Assembly (NCBI GenBank): GCA_963775295.1
Contig: CAVZIK010000006.1
Location: 2,480,001-2,544,000 of the forward strand
Reading direction: 5' to 3'
Length of the DNA: 64,000 nt
From: JAMDEO01 sp963775295
Lineage (GTDB): Bacteria > Actinomycetota > Thermoleophilia > RBG-16-64-13
Part shown: in pieces, positions 40,901-49,356 of the stretch
Numbering within the stretch: position 1 is the stretch's first letter
How the letters are laid out: each line of letters opens with the position of its first letter
Notes under the pieces: generated by a model
Told to the model about the DNA's origin: nothing
Seen by the model: only the letters and a program-made list of their open reading frames with translations
Database searches by the model: none
Program-made: the position numbers and the translations under genes

Positions 40901-42231
40901 CCGACTTCGCGTCCCCGAAAACTGGTGGACGTCGCGTCGAGCAGTTGCACCATGACCAGATCGCCGGGCTGAGCGGGAGAAGAGAAGTTCACCGGCTTGT
41001 TGCCGCGCGTCCGACCCATCACCTCGCCCGGATGCTGCTTGCTCGGCCGTTCCACCATTACCTCGACGATCTGTCCCACGAGGGCCGAGTTGCGATGACG
41101 ACCCCAATGCTGGACCATTTCCACGAGACGCCGCATGCGCCCCTCGGCCACAACCGGCTCGATCCTCCCGGGCATCCGCGCTGCTTCGGTCTGCAGGCGT
41201 GGGGAATAGATGAAGGTGAAGGCGGCGTCGAAGCCACATTCTTCCACCAGCGCAAGCGTCTCCTCGAAATCCGCCTCAGTCTCGCCCGGGAAGCCCACGA
41301 TGAGATCCGTCGTGAGCGCCAACCCAGGAATCTGCGCCTTCAGACGGCCCACTAGTTCGAGATATCGGCCCCGGTCATAGCCGCGATGCATGGCGTCGAG
41401 GATGCGGTCGCTGCCCGACTGCACGGGAAGGTGAAGGTGCTCGCACACGGCATTGTCGCCGGCCATGACTTCTATAAGACGGTCGGACATGTCTTTGGGA
41501 TGTGAGGTCATGAATCTCACCCGTTCGATTCCTTCTACGGCGCAGGCTTGTTCCAGGAGGTCCGCGAACGAGTCTTGTCCCACAAAGTCCAGCTCTCCAC
41601 CGTAGGCATTCACGTTCTGCCCCAGAAGCGTCACCTGCCGCGCCCCAGACGAAGCGAGGACGGAGATCTCTTCCAAGATATCGGCCGCCGGACGCGACGC
41701 TTCCGGGCCGCGTACGTAAGGCACGATGCAGTAGGAACAGAAGTTGCTACAACCGGCCACGATCTGCACCCAGGCGGCCGGGCCGGTGATCCGGGTGCGC
41801 GGAAGTTCGGCGCTCCAGCGAGTCGTGGCCTCCTGAAAGGCAGAAACAGCCTTGTTTGAGCAGAGGCGGCGCTCGAGAAGAGAAGGAAGTTCGTGCAGGC
41901 TCTGGGGCCCCACAAGTACGTCCACAAAGGGAAAGTCCTCTAAGAAGCCCTCGCGCCGGCTCTGCGCGAGACAACCCGCCACCACGACTGCCTTCGCGGT
42001 TCCTGACTTCTTGAGACGAGCGGCGGTGCCGAGATGCCCCGCCAACCTCGTATCCGCCTTCTCGCGGATAGAGCACGTATTGAAGACGAGCAGTTCCGCC
42101 GACTCAGGGGATGCCGACCTCGTCATCCCCATGTCCTCAAGAAGGCCGGCGATCCGCTCTGCGTCGTGGTCGTTCATCTGGCAACCGAACGACCGCAGAA
42201 AATACGTCCGCGGCCGATCCTGGCTCAGCAT
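40897..42231 (-). CDS. miaB: tRNA-2-methylthio-N6-dimethylallyladenosine synthase
   Basis: MiaB is a radical-SAM methylthiotransferase that adds a methylthio group to i6A37. The 444-residue protein has an N-terminal UPF0004 domain with three Fe-S cysteines (SFGCQMNDHDAERIAG near residue 15, FNTCSIREKAD, GCLAQSRREG), the radical-SAM triad CSNFCSYCIVPYVRG near residue 160, and a C-terminal TRAM domain (VMVERPSKQHPGEVMGRTRG). The ATG at 42231 follows GGAGG by four bases. A long upstream open frame is not part of the protein. It overlaps miaA by four bases. RimO, a relative, is found in the same window at 47-48 kb. Confidence 0.95.
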   Translation of the reverse strand: MLSQDRPRTYFLRSFGCQMNDHDAERIAGLLEDMGMTRSASPESAELLVFNTCSIREKADTRLAGHLGTAARLKKSGTAKAVVVAGCLAQSRREGFLEDFPFVDVLVGPQSLHELPSLLERRLCSNKAVSAFQEATTRWSAELPRTRITGPAAWVQIVAGCSNFCSYCIVPYVRGPEASRPAADILEEISVLASSGARQVTLLGQNVNAYGGELDFVGQDSFADLLEQACAVEGIERVRFMTSHPKDMSDRLIEVMAGDNAVCEHLHLPVQSGSDRILDAMHRGYDRGRYLELVGRLKAQIPGLALTTDLIVGFPGETEADFEETLALVEECGFDAAFTFIYSPRLQTEAARMPGRIEPVVAEGRMRRLVEMVQHWGRHRNSALVGQIVEVMVERPSKQHPGEVMGRTRGNKPVNFSSPAQPGDLVMVQLLDATSTSFRGREVG

Positions 42232-42257
42232 TTGACCTCCACGAGCAGAGTCACTAC

Positions 42258-43796
42258 CTACTTGGCGTACTCCACAGCCCGGCTCTCCCTGATGACTGTC
42301 ACGCGGATGGTCCCAGGATAATCCAACTCCTGCTCGATCTCCTTCGCAATCTCCCGGCAGAGAAGACCCGCGGCCTGGTCGTCGACCTCGTCCGGCTTGA
42401 CAAGCACCCTGATCTCGCGCCCCGCCTGGATTGCGTAGCACTTTTCAACGCCGGGCTTCGTCTCGGCGATACGCTCGAGGTTCTCGAGCCGCTTGATGTA
42501 AGTCTCGAGAGTCTCCCGGCGCGCGCCCGGCCGAGCACCCGACACCGCGTCTCCGGCCGCCACGAGCACCGCCTCCACGGTGGTTGCCTCGACCTCGTTG
42601 TGATGGGATTCGATGACGTGGGCAACGGCGTCAGACTCACCGTAGCGACGGGCCAGATTCCCACCGATCGCAGCGTGCGAACCTTCCACCTCATGATCGA
42701 CAGCCTTGCCGATGTCGTGAAGAAGCCCGGCTCTCTTGGCCAACTTGGCGTTCACGCCGAGTTCATTGGCCATGAGTCCGGCCAAGTGCGCCACTTCCAG
42801 CGAATGCATGAGGACGTTCTGACCGTAGCTCGTGCGGAACTTGAGGCGGCCGAGAAGACGAAGCAGTTCCGGCGCCACTCCGTGGACGTTCGCGTCGAGG
42901 ACGGCTTGCTCACCCGCTTCCTGGATCTCCCGCTCTACTTCGTCCCTAGCCTTCGTATACATCTCTTCGATCTTGGCCGGGTGGATACGTCCGTCGGCCA
43001 CAAGCTTGGAAAGTGTCAGCCGAGCTATCTCCCGGCGGACGGTGTCGAATCCGGAGAGCACCACTGCCTCCGGCGTATCGTCGATGATGAAATCGATACC
43101 GGTGAGATTCTCAAGTGTGCGAATGTTGCGGCCTTCACGACCGATGATGCGCCCCTTCATATCGTCTGAAGGCAAGGGAACCACCGAAACAGTGGTGTCG
43201 GCAACGTGGCTGGCTGCATTACGTTGGATACATACAGAAAGTATGTCCTTCGCCCGACGGTCGCCTTCGTGGCGCGCCTCCTCTTCGATGGCGCGAACCA
43301 TCTTGGCCATGTCGTGCCGCACCTCGTCTTCGGTCCGCTTGAGGATAATCTCCGAAGCCTGCTCCTTGGTGAGACCGGAGATCTGCTCGAGTTGCTTCTG
43401 CTGTTCGGCCTTCGTGGCTTCAGCTTCCTCGATCACACGCTTGTAGTGCGCCTCGCGGTCGGTCACGGATTGCTCCCGGCGGGTCATGTCCTTCTGAAGA
43501 TCGTCGAGAGCTTCTTCACGATTGAGCAGCCGGTTTTCGAGCTGCGTCAACTCTTGTCTGCGTTCTTTGGCTTCCTGTTCCGCTTTGAGGCGCAGCTGAT
43601 GAAGCTCGTCTTTGACCTCGACCCTAGCTTCACGCTTGAGCGCGTCGGCGTCCCTCTGGGCGTCCTGAAGAATCTTTCCTGCGGCCTCTTCCGCCGAGGC
43701 TATCTTGGCTTCGCCAAGGTATTTGCGTGCAAAATAACCGGCGGCTGCGCAGATGATCGCCACCACCAGCACAACAACAATCGCCAAGGTGCTCAT
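42258..43796 (-). CDS. rny: Ribonuclease Y
   Basis: RNase Y is a membrane-anchored endonuclease that starts mRNA decay. The protein of 512 residues has one N-terminal membrane helix (residues about 3-24), a coiled-coil of nearly 170 residues rich in E, K, A and Q, a KH domain (GRIIGREGRNIRTLENLTG near residue 207), and an HD domain with HSLEVAHLAGLMA and LLHDIGKAVDHEVEGSH supplying the metal ligands. ATG at 43796 gives a typical N-terminus. A GTG at 43820 would add eight residues. It coexists with RNase J in this genome. The terminator and probable small-RNA unit just upstream make it the start of its own transcript with miaB. Confidence 0.95.
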   Translation of the reverse strand: MSTLAIVVVLVVAIICAAAGYFARKYLGEAKIASAEEAAGKILQDAQRDADALKREARVEVKDELHQLRLKAEQEAKERRQELTQLENRLLNREEALDDLQKDMTRREQSVTDREAHYKRVIEEAEATKAEQQKQLEQISGLTKEQASEIILKRTEDEVRHDMAKMVRAIEEEARHEGDRRAKDILSVCIQRNAASHVADTTVSVVPLPSDDMKGRIIGREGRNIRTLENLTGIDFIIDDTPEAVVLSGFDTVRREIARLTLSKLVADGRIHPAKIEEMYTKARDEVEREIQEAGEQAVLDANVHGVAPELLRLLGRLKFRTSYGQNVLMHSLEVAHLAGLMANELGVNAKLAKRAGLLHDIGKAVDHEVEGSHAAIGGNLARRYGESDAVAHVIESHHNEVEATTVEAVLVAAGDAVSGARPGARRETLETYIKRLENLERIAETKPGVEKCYAIQAGREIRVLVKPDEVDDQAAGLLCREIAKEIEQELDYPGTIRVTVIRESRAVEYAK

Positions 43797-43874
43797 ATCG
43801 TCACTACTCCACTCGCTCACGTAATCGCGGCCATATAGTTTCGGGAGGTGACGATCGCACAGGCAGCAAGAACG

Positions 43875-43898
43875 AAAACAGCCGAGCCAATGCTCGGC
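43875..43898 (-). terminator. Intrinsic terminator upstream of rny
   Basis: The minus strand reads GCCGAG-CATTGG-CTCGGC followed by TGTTTTCG, a 6-bp GC-rich stem with a short U-tract. It ends the recX-side transcription unit about 80 bases before the rny start. Confidence 0.65.
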
Positions 43899-44070
43899 CT
43901 ATGACTATTAGGATGTACCTTCCCTCTCAGAGAAAGGACCAGACCTCAGTGCCGCTCTTTGCGACTTCAGGCTCGTCTTAGCAGACAGGTATATCCCTCT
44001 TCCAACACAAGTCTTCGGCCTCTGCATCCCCAAATAGCACGAATGCCGAACTACAGTGCAATCTATAGCC

Positions 44071-44103
44071 AAAAAAGCAAGGTCGAACCGCCGTTGTCGA
44101 CCG
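44071..44103 (-). terminator. Early hairpin with U-tract, possible attenuator
   Basis: GGTCGA (44103-44098) and TCGACC (44086-44081) form a 6-bp stem with an 11-base loop, followed after TTGC by six U residues (44076-44071). It lies about 12 bases from the predicted start of the candidate RNA and may attenuate transcription. Confidence 0.45.
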
Positions 44104-44121
44104 ATCATCACCACTCGCACG

Positions 44122-44151
44122 AGTTTACCGTTTCTGGCGCGAAAGTGTCAA
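44122..44151 (-). promoter_or_regulatory. Strong sigma-70 type promoter downstream of recX
   Basis: On the minus strand TTGACA (44151-44146) is followed after 18 bases by TAAACT (44127-44122), the best-looking promoter I saw in the window apart from the tRNA -10. It lies 36 bases past the recX stop and points towards rny. Confidence 0.6.
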
Positions 44152-44186
44152 GGAGCGGGGTTGTCCGCTTGCGCAGGGCGAACCGC

Positions 44187-44942
44187 TCACTCATCGCCAA
44201 AAACCGCGTTGTCGCCCTCTCCGCCCGCTTCTTGGCGCAACCGTCGAGTCAACCGATCGATGCTCTCCCAATCGTATCCGCGTCGGGCTAGAAAGCCCGT
44301 CAGGCGCCGTTCCCCGACCTTCGGGTCCGACGCCAGCTGCCCGGCGAAACGCCGACGAAGGGTCTCCATAAGAGCTCTGTCTCTATCAGCCGCGGCCTCG
44401 CCGTCGGTGGCCACAGAGGTCACGGCCCGCTCCACCAGTTCGCGCCCAAGGCCCTGTCGCTGCAATTCCGTCCGGATGCGCCTCTCCGCCCATCCGGCTC
44501 TGAGCTTCTCTGCGGCGTAGCGCTCTACGAAACGTTCGTCATCCACGTAACCGCGCTCTATGAGCCATTCGAGCGTGTCGCTCACCACGTCCTCAGCGAA
44601 CCCGAGACGGGTGAGGCGCGAATCGATCTCACGTGAGGAGCGATCTCGCGCCGCCAGCAGGGTGAGAGCCCTCGAGCGCGCCCGATATGGTTGATCCTCG
44701 TGCTCGAGCTGACTCAGAGCTTCCGGGGAAAGCACCATTCCGAGCTGCAGACCCGCCAACTGCACCACCGAGGTGGCGAGTTCGAGAACCGGCGCTCCAT
44801 CCAGACGAACGACAGTGCGGTCGGACCGACCGGTGCGTACGGTCAGTGCGGTGATCTCACCGCCGCTGAGCCGCTCAGATCGGTCGCCCTCCCGCCCCGT
44901 CGCGGAGCGCCGGCCACTACTTTCCAGTCGCCGGCCCGCCAT
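44187..44942 (-). CDS. recX: Regulatory protein RecX
   Basis: RecX binds RecA filaments and limits their activity. This is a longer than average form of 251 residues. The first 85 residues form an N-terminal part with a beta-rich segment (EITALTVRTGRSDRTVVRLD). The RecX repeats begin at about residue 88 (RARSRALTLLAARDRSSREI), continue with WLIERGYVDDERFVERYAAE near residue 126 and the C-terminal three-helix unit ends with FLARRGYDWESIDRLTRRL. It overlaps recA by 26 bases and is cotranscribed with it, the usual arrangement. The ATG at 44942 is inside recA. Confidence 0.93.
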   Translation of the reverse strand: MAGRRLESSGRRSATGREGDRSERLSGGEITALTVRTGRSDRTVVRLDGAPVLELATSVVQLAGLQLGMVLSPEALSQLEHEDQPYRARSRALTLLAARDRSSREIDSRLTRLGFAEDVVSDTLEWLIERGYVDDERFVERYAAEKLRAGWAERRIRTELQRQGLGRELVERAVTSVATDGEAAADRDRALMETLRRRFAGQLASDPKVGERRLTGFLARRGYDWESIDRLTRRLRQEAGGEGDNAVFGDE

Positions 44943-45978
44943 CGGAATCGGCCGTTTCTACCACTGCAGCCTCGACAGGGACAGCGGTGTTCCACTCAGG
45001 GTTGAGAGTTTGGATCACCTCTTGCCTGAATTGGCGCACCAATTCCGGATTGTCGCGAAGGAACTGCCGCACGTTCTCCCGACCCTGACCCAGACGCTGA
45101 TCGCCGTACGAGAACCAGGCGCCGCTCTTTTGGACGATCTTGTTGTTGACCGCAAGATCCAGGACGTCCCCTTCGGTGGAAATACCGAGCCCGTACATGA
45201 TGTCGAACTCCGCTTCTTTGAAGGGAGGGGCCACCTTGTTCTTCACCACTCGCACCCGAACGCGGTTACCCACCGCTTCTGTACCCTCCTTGAGGGTCTC
45301 GATCCTACGAATGTCCAGCCTAACGGATGCGTAGAATTTCAGAGCGCGGCCCCCGGGAGTAACCTCGGGATTGCCGAACATAACCCCGACTTTCTCGCGT
45401 AACTGATTGATGAAGACCGCCGTTGTCTGCGTCTTGCTGATGGTCCCCGCCAACTTGCGAAGCGCTTGGCTCATGAGCCGTGCCTGAAGTCCAACATGAG
45501 AGTCTCCCATATCTCCCTCGATCTCAGCTCGAGGGGTAAGCGCGGCCACAGAGTCGACTACCACGATATCGAGAGCCCCGCTACGGATGAGTAGCTCGGT
45601 GATCTCAAGAGCCTGCTCGCCGTTGTCGGGCTGAGAGACCAGAAGATCGTCGATGTTCACACCGATGCGGCGCGAATAGGCCGAATCCATGGCGTGTTCG
45701 GCGTCGATGAACGCGGCCTTGCCGCCGGCCTTCTGCGCCTCGGCGATCATGTGCAGGGCCAAGGTGGTCTTCCCGCTCGACTCCGGTCCGAAAACCTCGA
45801 TGACTCTCCCGCGCGGCACTCCCCCCACACCGAGAGCAATGTCGAGGGCCAGCGATCCGGTTGAGATCGCGGGCACCCGCAAGGCGGCGTTCTCGTCGCC
45901 CAGTCGCATAATGGAGCCCTTACCGTATTGGCGCTCTATCTGGAGAACAGCCATCTCCAGAGCCTTGTCCTTTTCCAC
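44917..45978 (-). CDS. recA: Recombinase RecA
   Basis: RecA forms filaments on single-stranded DNA, performs strand exchange and stimulates LexA cleavage. The protein of 353 residues has the polymerisation helix KALEMAVLQIERQYGKGSIM, Walker A GPESSGKTTLALH near residue 66, Walker B DIVVVDSVAALTPRAEIEG near residue 140, the L1/L2 loops (GDSHVGLQARLMSQALRKL and KVGVMFGNPEVTPGGRALKF) and an acidic tail. GTG at 45978 with GGGAGG four bases before it is preferred over a TTG four codons earlier. It follows thpR by 15 bases, so it has no own promoter or LexA box immediately upstream, and SOS control of this operon would have to act further up. Confidence 0.98.
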   Translation of the reverse strand: MEKDKALEMAVLQIERQYGKGSIMRLGDENAALRVPAISTGSLALDIALGVGGVPRGRVIEVFGPESSGKTTLALHMIAEAQKAGGKAAFIDAEHAMDSAYSRRIGVNIDDLLVSQPDNGEQALEITELLIRSGALDIVVVDSVAALTPRAEIEGDMGDSHVGLQARLMSQALRKLAGTISKTQTTAVFINQLREKVGVMFGNPEVTPGGRALKFYASVRLDIRRIETLKEGTEAVGNRVRVRVVKNKVAPPFKEAEFDIMYGLGISTEGDVLDLAVNNKIVQKSGAWFSYGDQRLGQGRENVRQFLRDNPELVRQFRQEVIQTLNPEWNTAVPVEAAVVETADSDGGPATGK

Positions 45979-45993
45979 CAGTCCTCCCAAGCC

Positions 45994-46563
45994 TCAGCCT
46001 TTGCTACGTTTCCGAATATCAAATACCCTTCGAGCAAGAACAGTATAGGTAGCCCCTTCCCGCCTGAGTTCGCTCCTGTAGAGGCACAGAGACTCTATCG
46101 GGTATCGGGCCCGCCCGATCTCGGACCTTGGTCGTACCGGACCCGGAGTCCTCAGACGAGCCACCGTGAGATGCGGCCGAAAGGGTCGCTTCTCGTGCTC
46201 TATAACCTCGGCCGTCTCCAGTGAGTCCATGACAACCGCATACAGATCGCCGAACCCGCCGTGGTCATCGTCTATTGCAAGTGCGACCACCCGCGCCTTC
46301 CCAGGCGAAGGGAGCATCAGAAAGCCATCGAGCCAGGCCTGTCCGCCCATGCTGGATGGAACGGCTTCCACTATCCTTCGCGCGGCCAGCCCAGCACTCT
46401 CGTCGACCTCCCCCAGAAAGGCAAGGGTTACATGCCACTGCTCCTCCGGCAACAGGCGCAAACCGCCCCTCCGCGGTAACGCGTCTTGTGCCCCGCGTAC
46501 ATGCCCTCGCAAACCCGCCGGCAGCGGCACCCCAATGAATAGTCTTTCCAGCCGATCGACCAC
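45994..46563 (-). CDS. thpR: RNA 2',3'-cyclic phosphodiesterase (2H family)
   Basis: This is a 189-residue 2H phosphoesterase (LigT/ThpR) hydrolysing 2',3'-cyclic phosphates in RNA. The two catalytic HxTx motifs are HVTLAFLGEV near residue 44 and HLTVARLR near residue 132, spaced normally. The start RLFIGVPLPAGLR is also characteristic. GTG is the start at 46563, with 5 bases after the pgsA stop. Its place between pgsA and recA is the usual Actinomycetota/Bacillota neighbourhood where cinA is often found too; cinA itself is absent. Confidence 0.9.
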   Translation of the reverse strand: MVDRLERLFIGVPLPAGLRGHVRGAQDALPRRGGLRLLPEEQWHVTLAFLGEVDESAGLAARRIVEAVPSSMGGQAWLDGFLMLPSPGKARVVALAIDDDHGGFGDLYAVVMDSLETAEVIEHEKRPFRPHLTVARLRTPGPVRPRSEIGRARYPIESLCLYRSELRREGATYTVLARRVFDIRKRSKG

Positions 46564-46568
46564 CCGCT

Positions 46569-47174
46569 CTAGCCCCTCGTAATCGAGCCGGCGCCCTCAG
46601 GAGACTTCTCCAAGGCCGCCCCCCCAAGTTGCCGGCGCGCGTGCCAAAAGTAGTCGACCCCGCTCAGCACCGTGAGGATCAGCATGAGCAACACCAGGTA
46701 CCACGTGATCCGATGTCCCCCCAGACTCCACTCCGGTTTCAACCACCTGGGCTCCAAGATAAGAGCCGCGATAGCCAGCATCTGTGTGGCAGTCTTGGCC
46801 TTGCCCCATTTGCTCGCCGAGATGACCACGTTCTGGATGGCTACCACCATGCGCAAACCGGACACGGCGAACTCGCGCGCTATGACTACCATAGCAACCC
46901 AAGCGGACAGACGATTGAGTCCCACCACGGAAACCAGAGCTGCCGTTACAAGCAGCTTGTCGGCCAGCGGATCAAGAAAGGCGCCAATGACGGTGGTCTG
47001 CCGGCGGCGACGAGCTATGTAGCCGTCCAAAGAATCGCTCGCAGCCGCAATAATGAATATCACGAGGGCGATGACGTCTCCCCCGGGCACCTCGACGAGG
47101 AGGAAGACCATGAGCAAGGGTACCATCAGCACTCGGAACAGGCTTATAGAGTTGGGCAGATTAGGCCTCGTCAT
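46569..47174 (-). CDS. pgsA: CDP-diacylglycerol-glycerol-3-phosphate 3-phosphatidyltransferase
   Basis: PgsA commits CDP-diacylglycerol to phosphatidylglycerol synthesis. It is a 201-residue membrane enzyme with about five or six hydrophobic segments and the CDP-alcohol phosphotransferase motif split here as DSLDGYIARRRRQTTVIG followed by AFLDPLADKLLV (residues about 47-74), with all Asp residues present. The N-terminal RPNLPNSISLFRVLMVPLL is also typical. Its ATG overlaps rimO by 14 bases. The hydrophilic tail from about residue 180 is not conserved. Confidence 0.95.
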   Translation of the reverse strand: MTRPNLPNSISLFRVLMVPLLMVFLLVEVPGGDVIALVIFIIAAASDSLDGYIARRRRQTTVIGAFLDPLADKLLVTAALVSVVGLNRLSAWVAMVVIAREFAVSGLRMVVAIQNVVISASKWGKAKTATQMLAIAALILEPRWLKPEWSLGGHRITWYLVLLMLILTVLSGVDYFWHARRQLGGAALEKSPEGAGSITRG

Positions 47175-48471
47175 ATGTGCCTACCAGATCGTATCCCATG
47201 GCGTCCCTCACCCTTACCGTCGCAATGTCCCCCGGTCCGAAGCTATCGGGAAGGTCTCCCTCGATGTGGGTGACGCCGTCGATCTCCGGAGCTTGTCCCT
47301 CAGTCCTCCCAACCGCCTTCGCCCCCTCGTCCAGCTCCTCCGGATCACGCAAATCCAGCATCACATCGACCGACGAGCCCACGAGCTCCCGATGCCGCTG
47401 CTCCGCCCGAGCGCCGAGAAGGCCCGTGAGACGGTTCAAACGCTCCAGGGCCACCGTCCGACGCACTCTTGGCTTGAGGGCGGCAGCCGATGTTCCTTCT
47501 TCCGGACTGTATACGAAGCCTCCCGCGTGGTCAAACCCTGCGGCATCTACGAAGTCCATGAGACTCGCGAACTGCCTTGCCGTCTCGCCCGGAAATCCCA
47601 CGATAAAGGTCGATCTTACCGATACATCCGGCATCAGCCGCCTGGCTCGGGCAAGAAGTTGGAGGTACTCCTCGCCGCTACCCCAGCGTCCCATCCGGCG
47701 CAGAATCTCGGGGTCGGCGTGTTGAAAAGGAATATCGAGGTACCGACACAACTTGCGTTGCGAGGCCATGTACTGCAGCAGATCGTCCGTAACGTGCTCG
47801 GGCTGCAGGTACATGAGACGGATACGGCGGACCCGTTCGTCAGCGGCCAGAAGATCGACGAGAGCCGTGAGCCCGAGAGATCCGTGGGACCAGATCGCCG
47901 TGTCCTGCCCCACAAGCACAAGCTCACGGGCTCCTTCCGCCAGACACGCGCCCGCCTCGGCGAGAATGTCCGCCGGATCCACTGAATAGTAGCCGCCCTT
48001 GATGCCGGGAATGGCGCAGAAGGTGCAGAGTTCGTCGCAGCCGTCGGAAATCTTGACATACGCGAAGGACTCCCCCGAAGCAGGAGCGACCGTCTGAGTC
48101 GAAAGCGCGCTCGCCTCGCCCCTCAAACGGGCTATCAGGCGCTCACCGTCCGAAAGACCGAACCACCCGGCAACCTCGGGGATACCCCCCCGCAGATCGT
48201 CAAGATACCGCTCGACCAGACAACCGGTGACGAGCACACGGTCTCCACCGTAGTTGCCGCAGGCGTCCAGGATGGCACCGATGGATTCTTCTTTGGCGTC
48301 CTGGATGAACCCGCAGGTGTTGATGATGATATAAGTCGCTCGAGCCGGATCCTCGGCGATACGGACACCCACAGCATTAAGCGCGCGGGAAAGGGATCTG
48401 CTGTCGGCGTCGTTCTTCGGGCAGCCCAGAGTATGAATGTACACACTGGGGGCAGCGGCCGGGCGACTCAT
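47161..48471 (-). CDS. rimO: Ribosomal protein S12 methylthiotransferase RimO
   Basis: RimO is a radical-SAM enzyme that methylthiolates an Asp in ribosomal protein S12. The 436-residue protein has N-terminal Fe-S cysteines (HTLGCPKNDADS near residue 14, INTCGFIQDAKEES, VTGCLVERY), the radical-SAM triad DGCDELCTFCAIPGIKGGY near residue 143, PFQHADPEILRRMGR near residue 245 and a TRAM domain at the end. The CPKN spacing and the PxQH segment separate RimO from MiaB. The ATG at 48471 abuts the RodZ-like stop at 48472. It overlaps pgsA. Confidence 0.94.
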   Translation of the reverse strand: MSRPAAAPSVYIHTLGCPKNDADSRSLSRALNAVGVRIAEDPARATYIIINTCGFIQDAKEESIGAILDACGNYGGDRVLVTGCLVERYLDDLRGGIPEVAGWFGLSDGERLIARLRGEASALSTQTVAPASGESFAYVKISDGCDELCTFCAIPGIKGGYYSVDPADILAEAGACLAEGARELVLVGQDTAIWSHGSLGLTALVDLLAADERVRRIRLMYLQPEHVTDDLLQYMASQRKLCRYLDIPFQHADPEILRRMGRWGSGEEYLQLLARARRLMPDVSVRSTFIVGFPGETARQFASLMDFVDAAGFDHAGGFVYSPEEGTSAAALKPRVRRTVALERLNRLTGLLGARAEQRHRELVGSSVDVMLDLRDPEELDEGAKAVGRTEGQAPEIDGVTHIEGDLPDSFGPGDIATVRVRDAMGYDLVGTYDEA

Positions 48472-49356
48472 CTATTGGCTTCGCTCTACGCCAGCCTCTG
48501 TCACGACAAAGGCTCCCGCGGGCGCCGCGAGAGTGTACGACTTACCTCCAACGGATACTTTGAGTGACTCCGGCTCGCCCACATTCAACCAATACCGCTT
48601 GGCCCCCTCGAAGGTCTGCTTCCCCCCGGCCGAGAGAGTCCCCGCATAGACCTCTGCTCCATTTTCACTGTCTTCTCGAACCACGAGCCAGCAGGTCCCA
48701 CTGGTGACGGTGACCACCAGCTTGACCTGACCGGTGCTCGCCGTGGAATCCGTTGCGGTCGTCGAGTCGACAGACGAGCTCACTGTGGCCCCGTGCGTTC
48801 CCGCTGTGCTGCTCGTGGCGGACGTATCCCCGGCTGTAGTGGTACCGGTGGACGAGGTGCCCACATCACCTGCTAGGGGCGCCGTTGTAGAGATGGTGGA
48901 CGTAGAGATGTTTGCCGCGCCGATCGACGCCGGATCCTCTCCCCCTCTGGTGCCAAACCAAGCCAACACCGCCACCACGATAATCGCCAGCGCGGCCGCG
49001 AGCGCGTAGCCGCGCTGGTGACGGCGCACCCTTTTCTTCTTGCGCTCTACGCTCGTGGGGCCTCGCCTCTGATTGGTGACCTCTGCGCGGATGAGGGCCG
49101 GCTCTTCACCTCGAGGCTCGAAACTCGTCTTGTAGACGTCGACAAGACCGTCGGCGTCGATCTTGAGAAAGGTGGCGTACGTCCGCAAGAACCCCTTGAC
49201 GCACGTAGACCCCGGCAACACCTCGAAATCATCTTCTTCGAGGGCTTCCAGGTACTTTCCCCGAATCTTGGTGGCGTCTTCAACGTCCTTGATCGTGAGA
49301 CCCCGGCGGATACGGGCCTCACGCAGACTATCGCCTATGTCAACCGGGGAAGTCAG
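48472..49356 (-). CDS. RodZ-like helix-turn-helix membrane protein, cryptic start
   Basis: The protein of about 294 residues has an N-terminal HTH_25 domain (DIGDSLREARIRRGLTIKDV, then KIRGKYLEALEEDDFEVLPG and KGFLRTYATFLKID), one membrane helix (about residues 117-136), a long Thr/Ser-rich external linker and a DUF4115-like C-terminal domain (LVVTVTSGTCWLVVREDSEN, YWLNVGEPESLKVSVGG). This is the RodZ/YmfM architecture linked to MreB and cell shape. The only in-frame start between the HTH domain and the preceding stop is a CTG at 49356, seven bases after AGAGGTG; there is no ATG, GTG or TTG. A GTG inside the HTH near 49227 would destroy the domain. It overlaps mnmH by 17 bases. Confidence 0.8.
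   Translation of the reverse strand: MTSPVDIGDSLREARIRRGLTIKDVEDATKIRGKYLEALEEDDFEVLPGSTCVKGFLRTYATFLKIDADGLVDVYKTSFEPRGEEPALIRAEVTNQRRGPTSVERKKKRVRRHQRGYALAAALAIIVVAVLAWFGTRGGEDPASIGAANISTSTISTTAPLAGDVGTSSTGTTTAGDTSATSSTAGTHGATVSSSVDSTTATDSTASTGQVKLVVTVTSGTCWLVVREDSENGAEVYAGTLSAGGKQTFEGAKRYWLNVGEPESLKVSVGGKSYTLAAPAGAFVVTEAGVERSQ

Larger units (their letters stand above)
43873..44115 (-). ncRNA. Candidate structured RNA between recX and rny
   Basis: A promoter of good quality (44122-44151) and an intrinsic terminator (43875-43898) frame about 240 bases with no credible gene. The transcript can form a first stem GGTCGA/TCGACC (44103-44081) followed by TTGCTTTTTT, which may itself stop a 45-base product; a stem TTCGGC/GCCGAA enclosing GCAT/ATGC; and a late stem CCTTTCTC with GAGGGAAGG. 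It does not match tRNA, tmRNA, SRP RNA, RNase P or a riboswitch I know. 6S RNA is a possibility because ssrS is next to rny in some phyla, but the characteristic central bubble was not demonstrated. A 70-codon frame inside has no ribosome site. Confidence 0.35.

Noticed and set aside
39863..41239. Long form of MiaA with about 113 extra residues
   Set aside because: The extra part lies inside miaB in another frame, has no domain, and a proper ATGA start at 40900 exists.
43908..44120. 70-codon frame on the minus strand between recX and rny
   Set aside because: Its start lies on the -10 of a good promoter, it has no ribosome site and no family resemblance. A structured RNA explains the region better.
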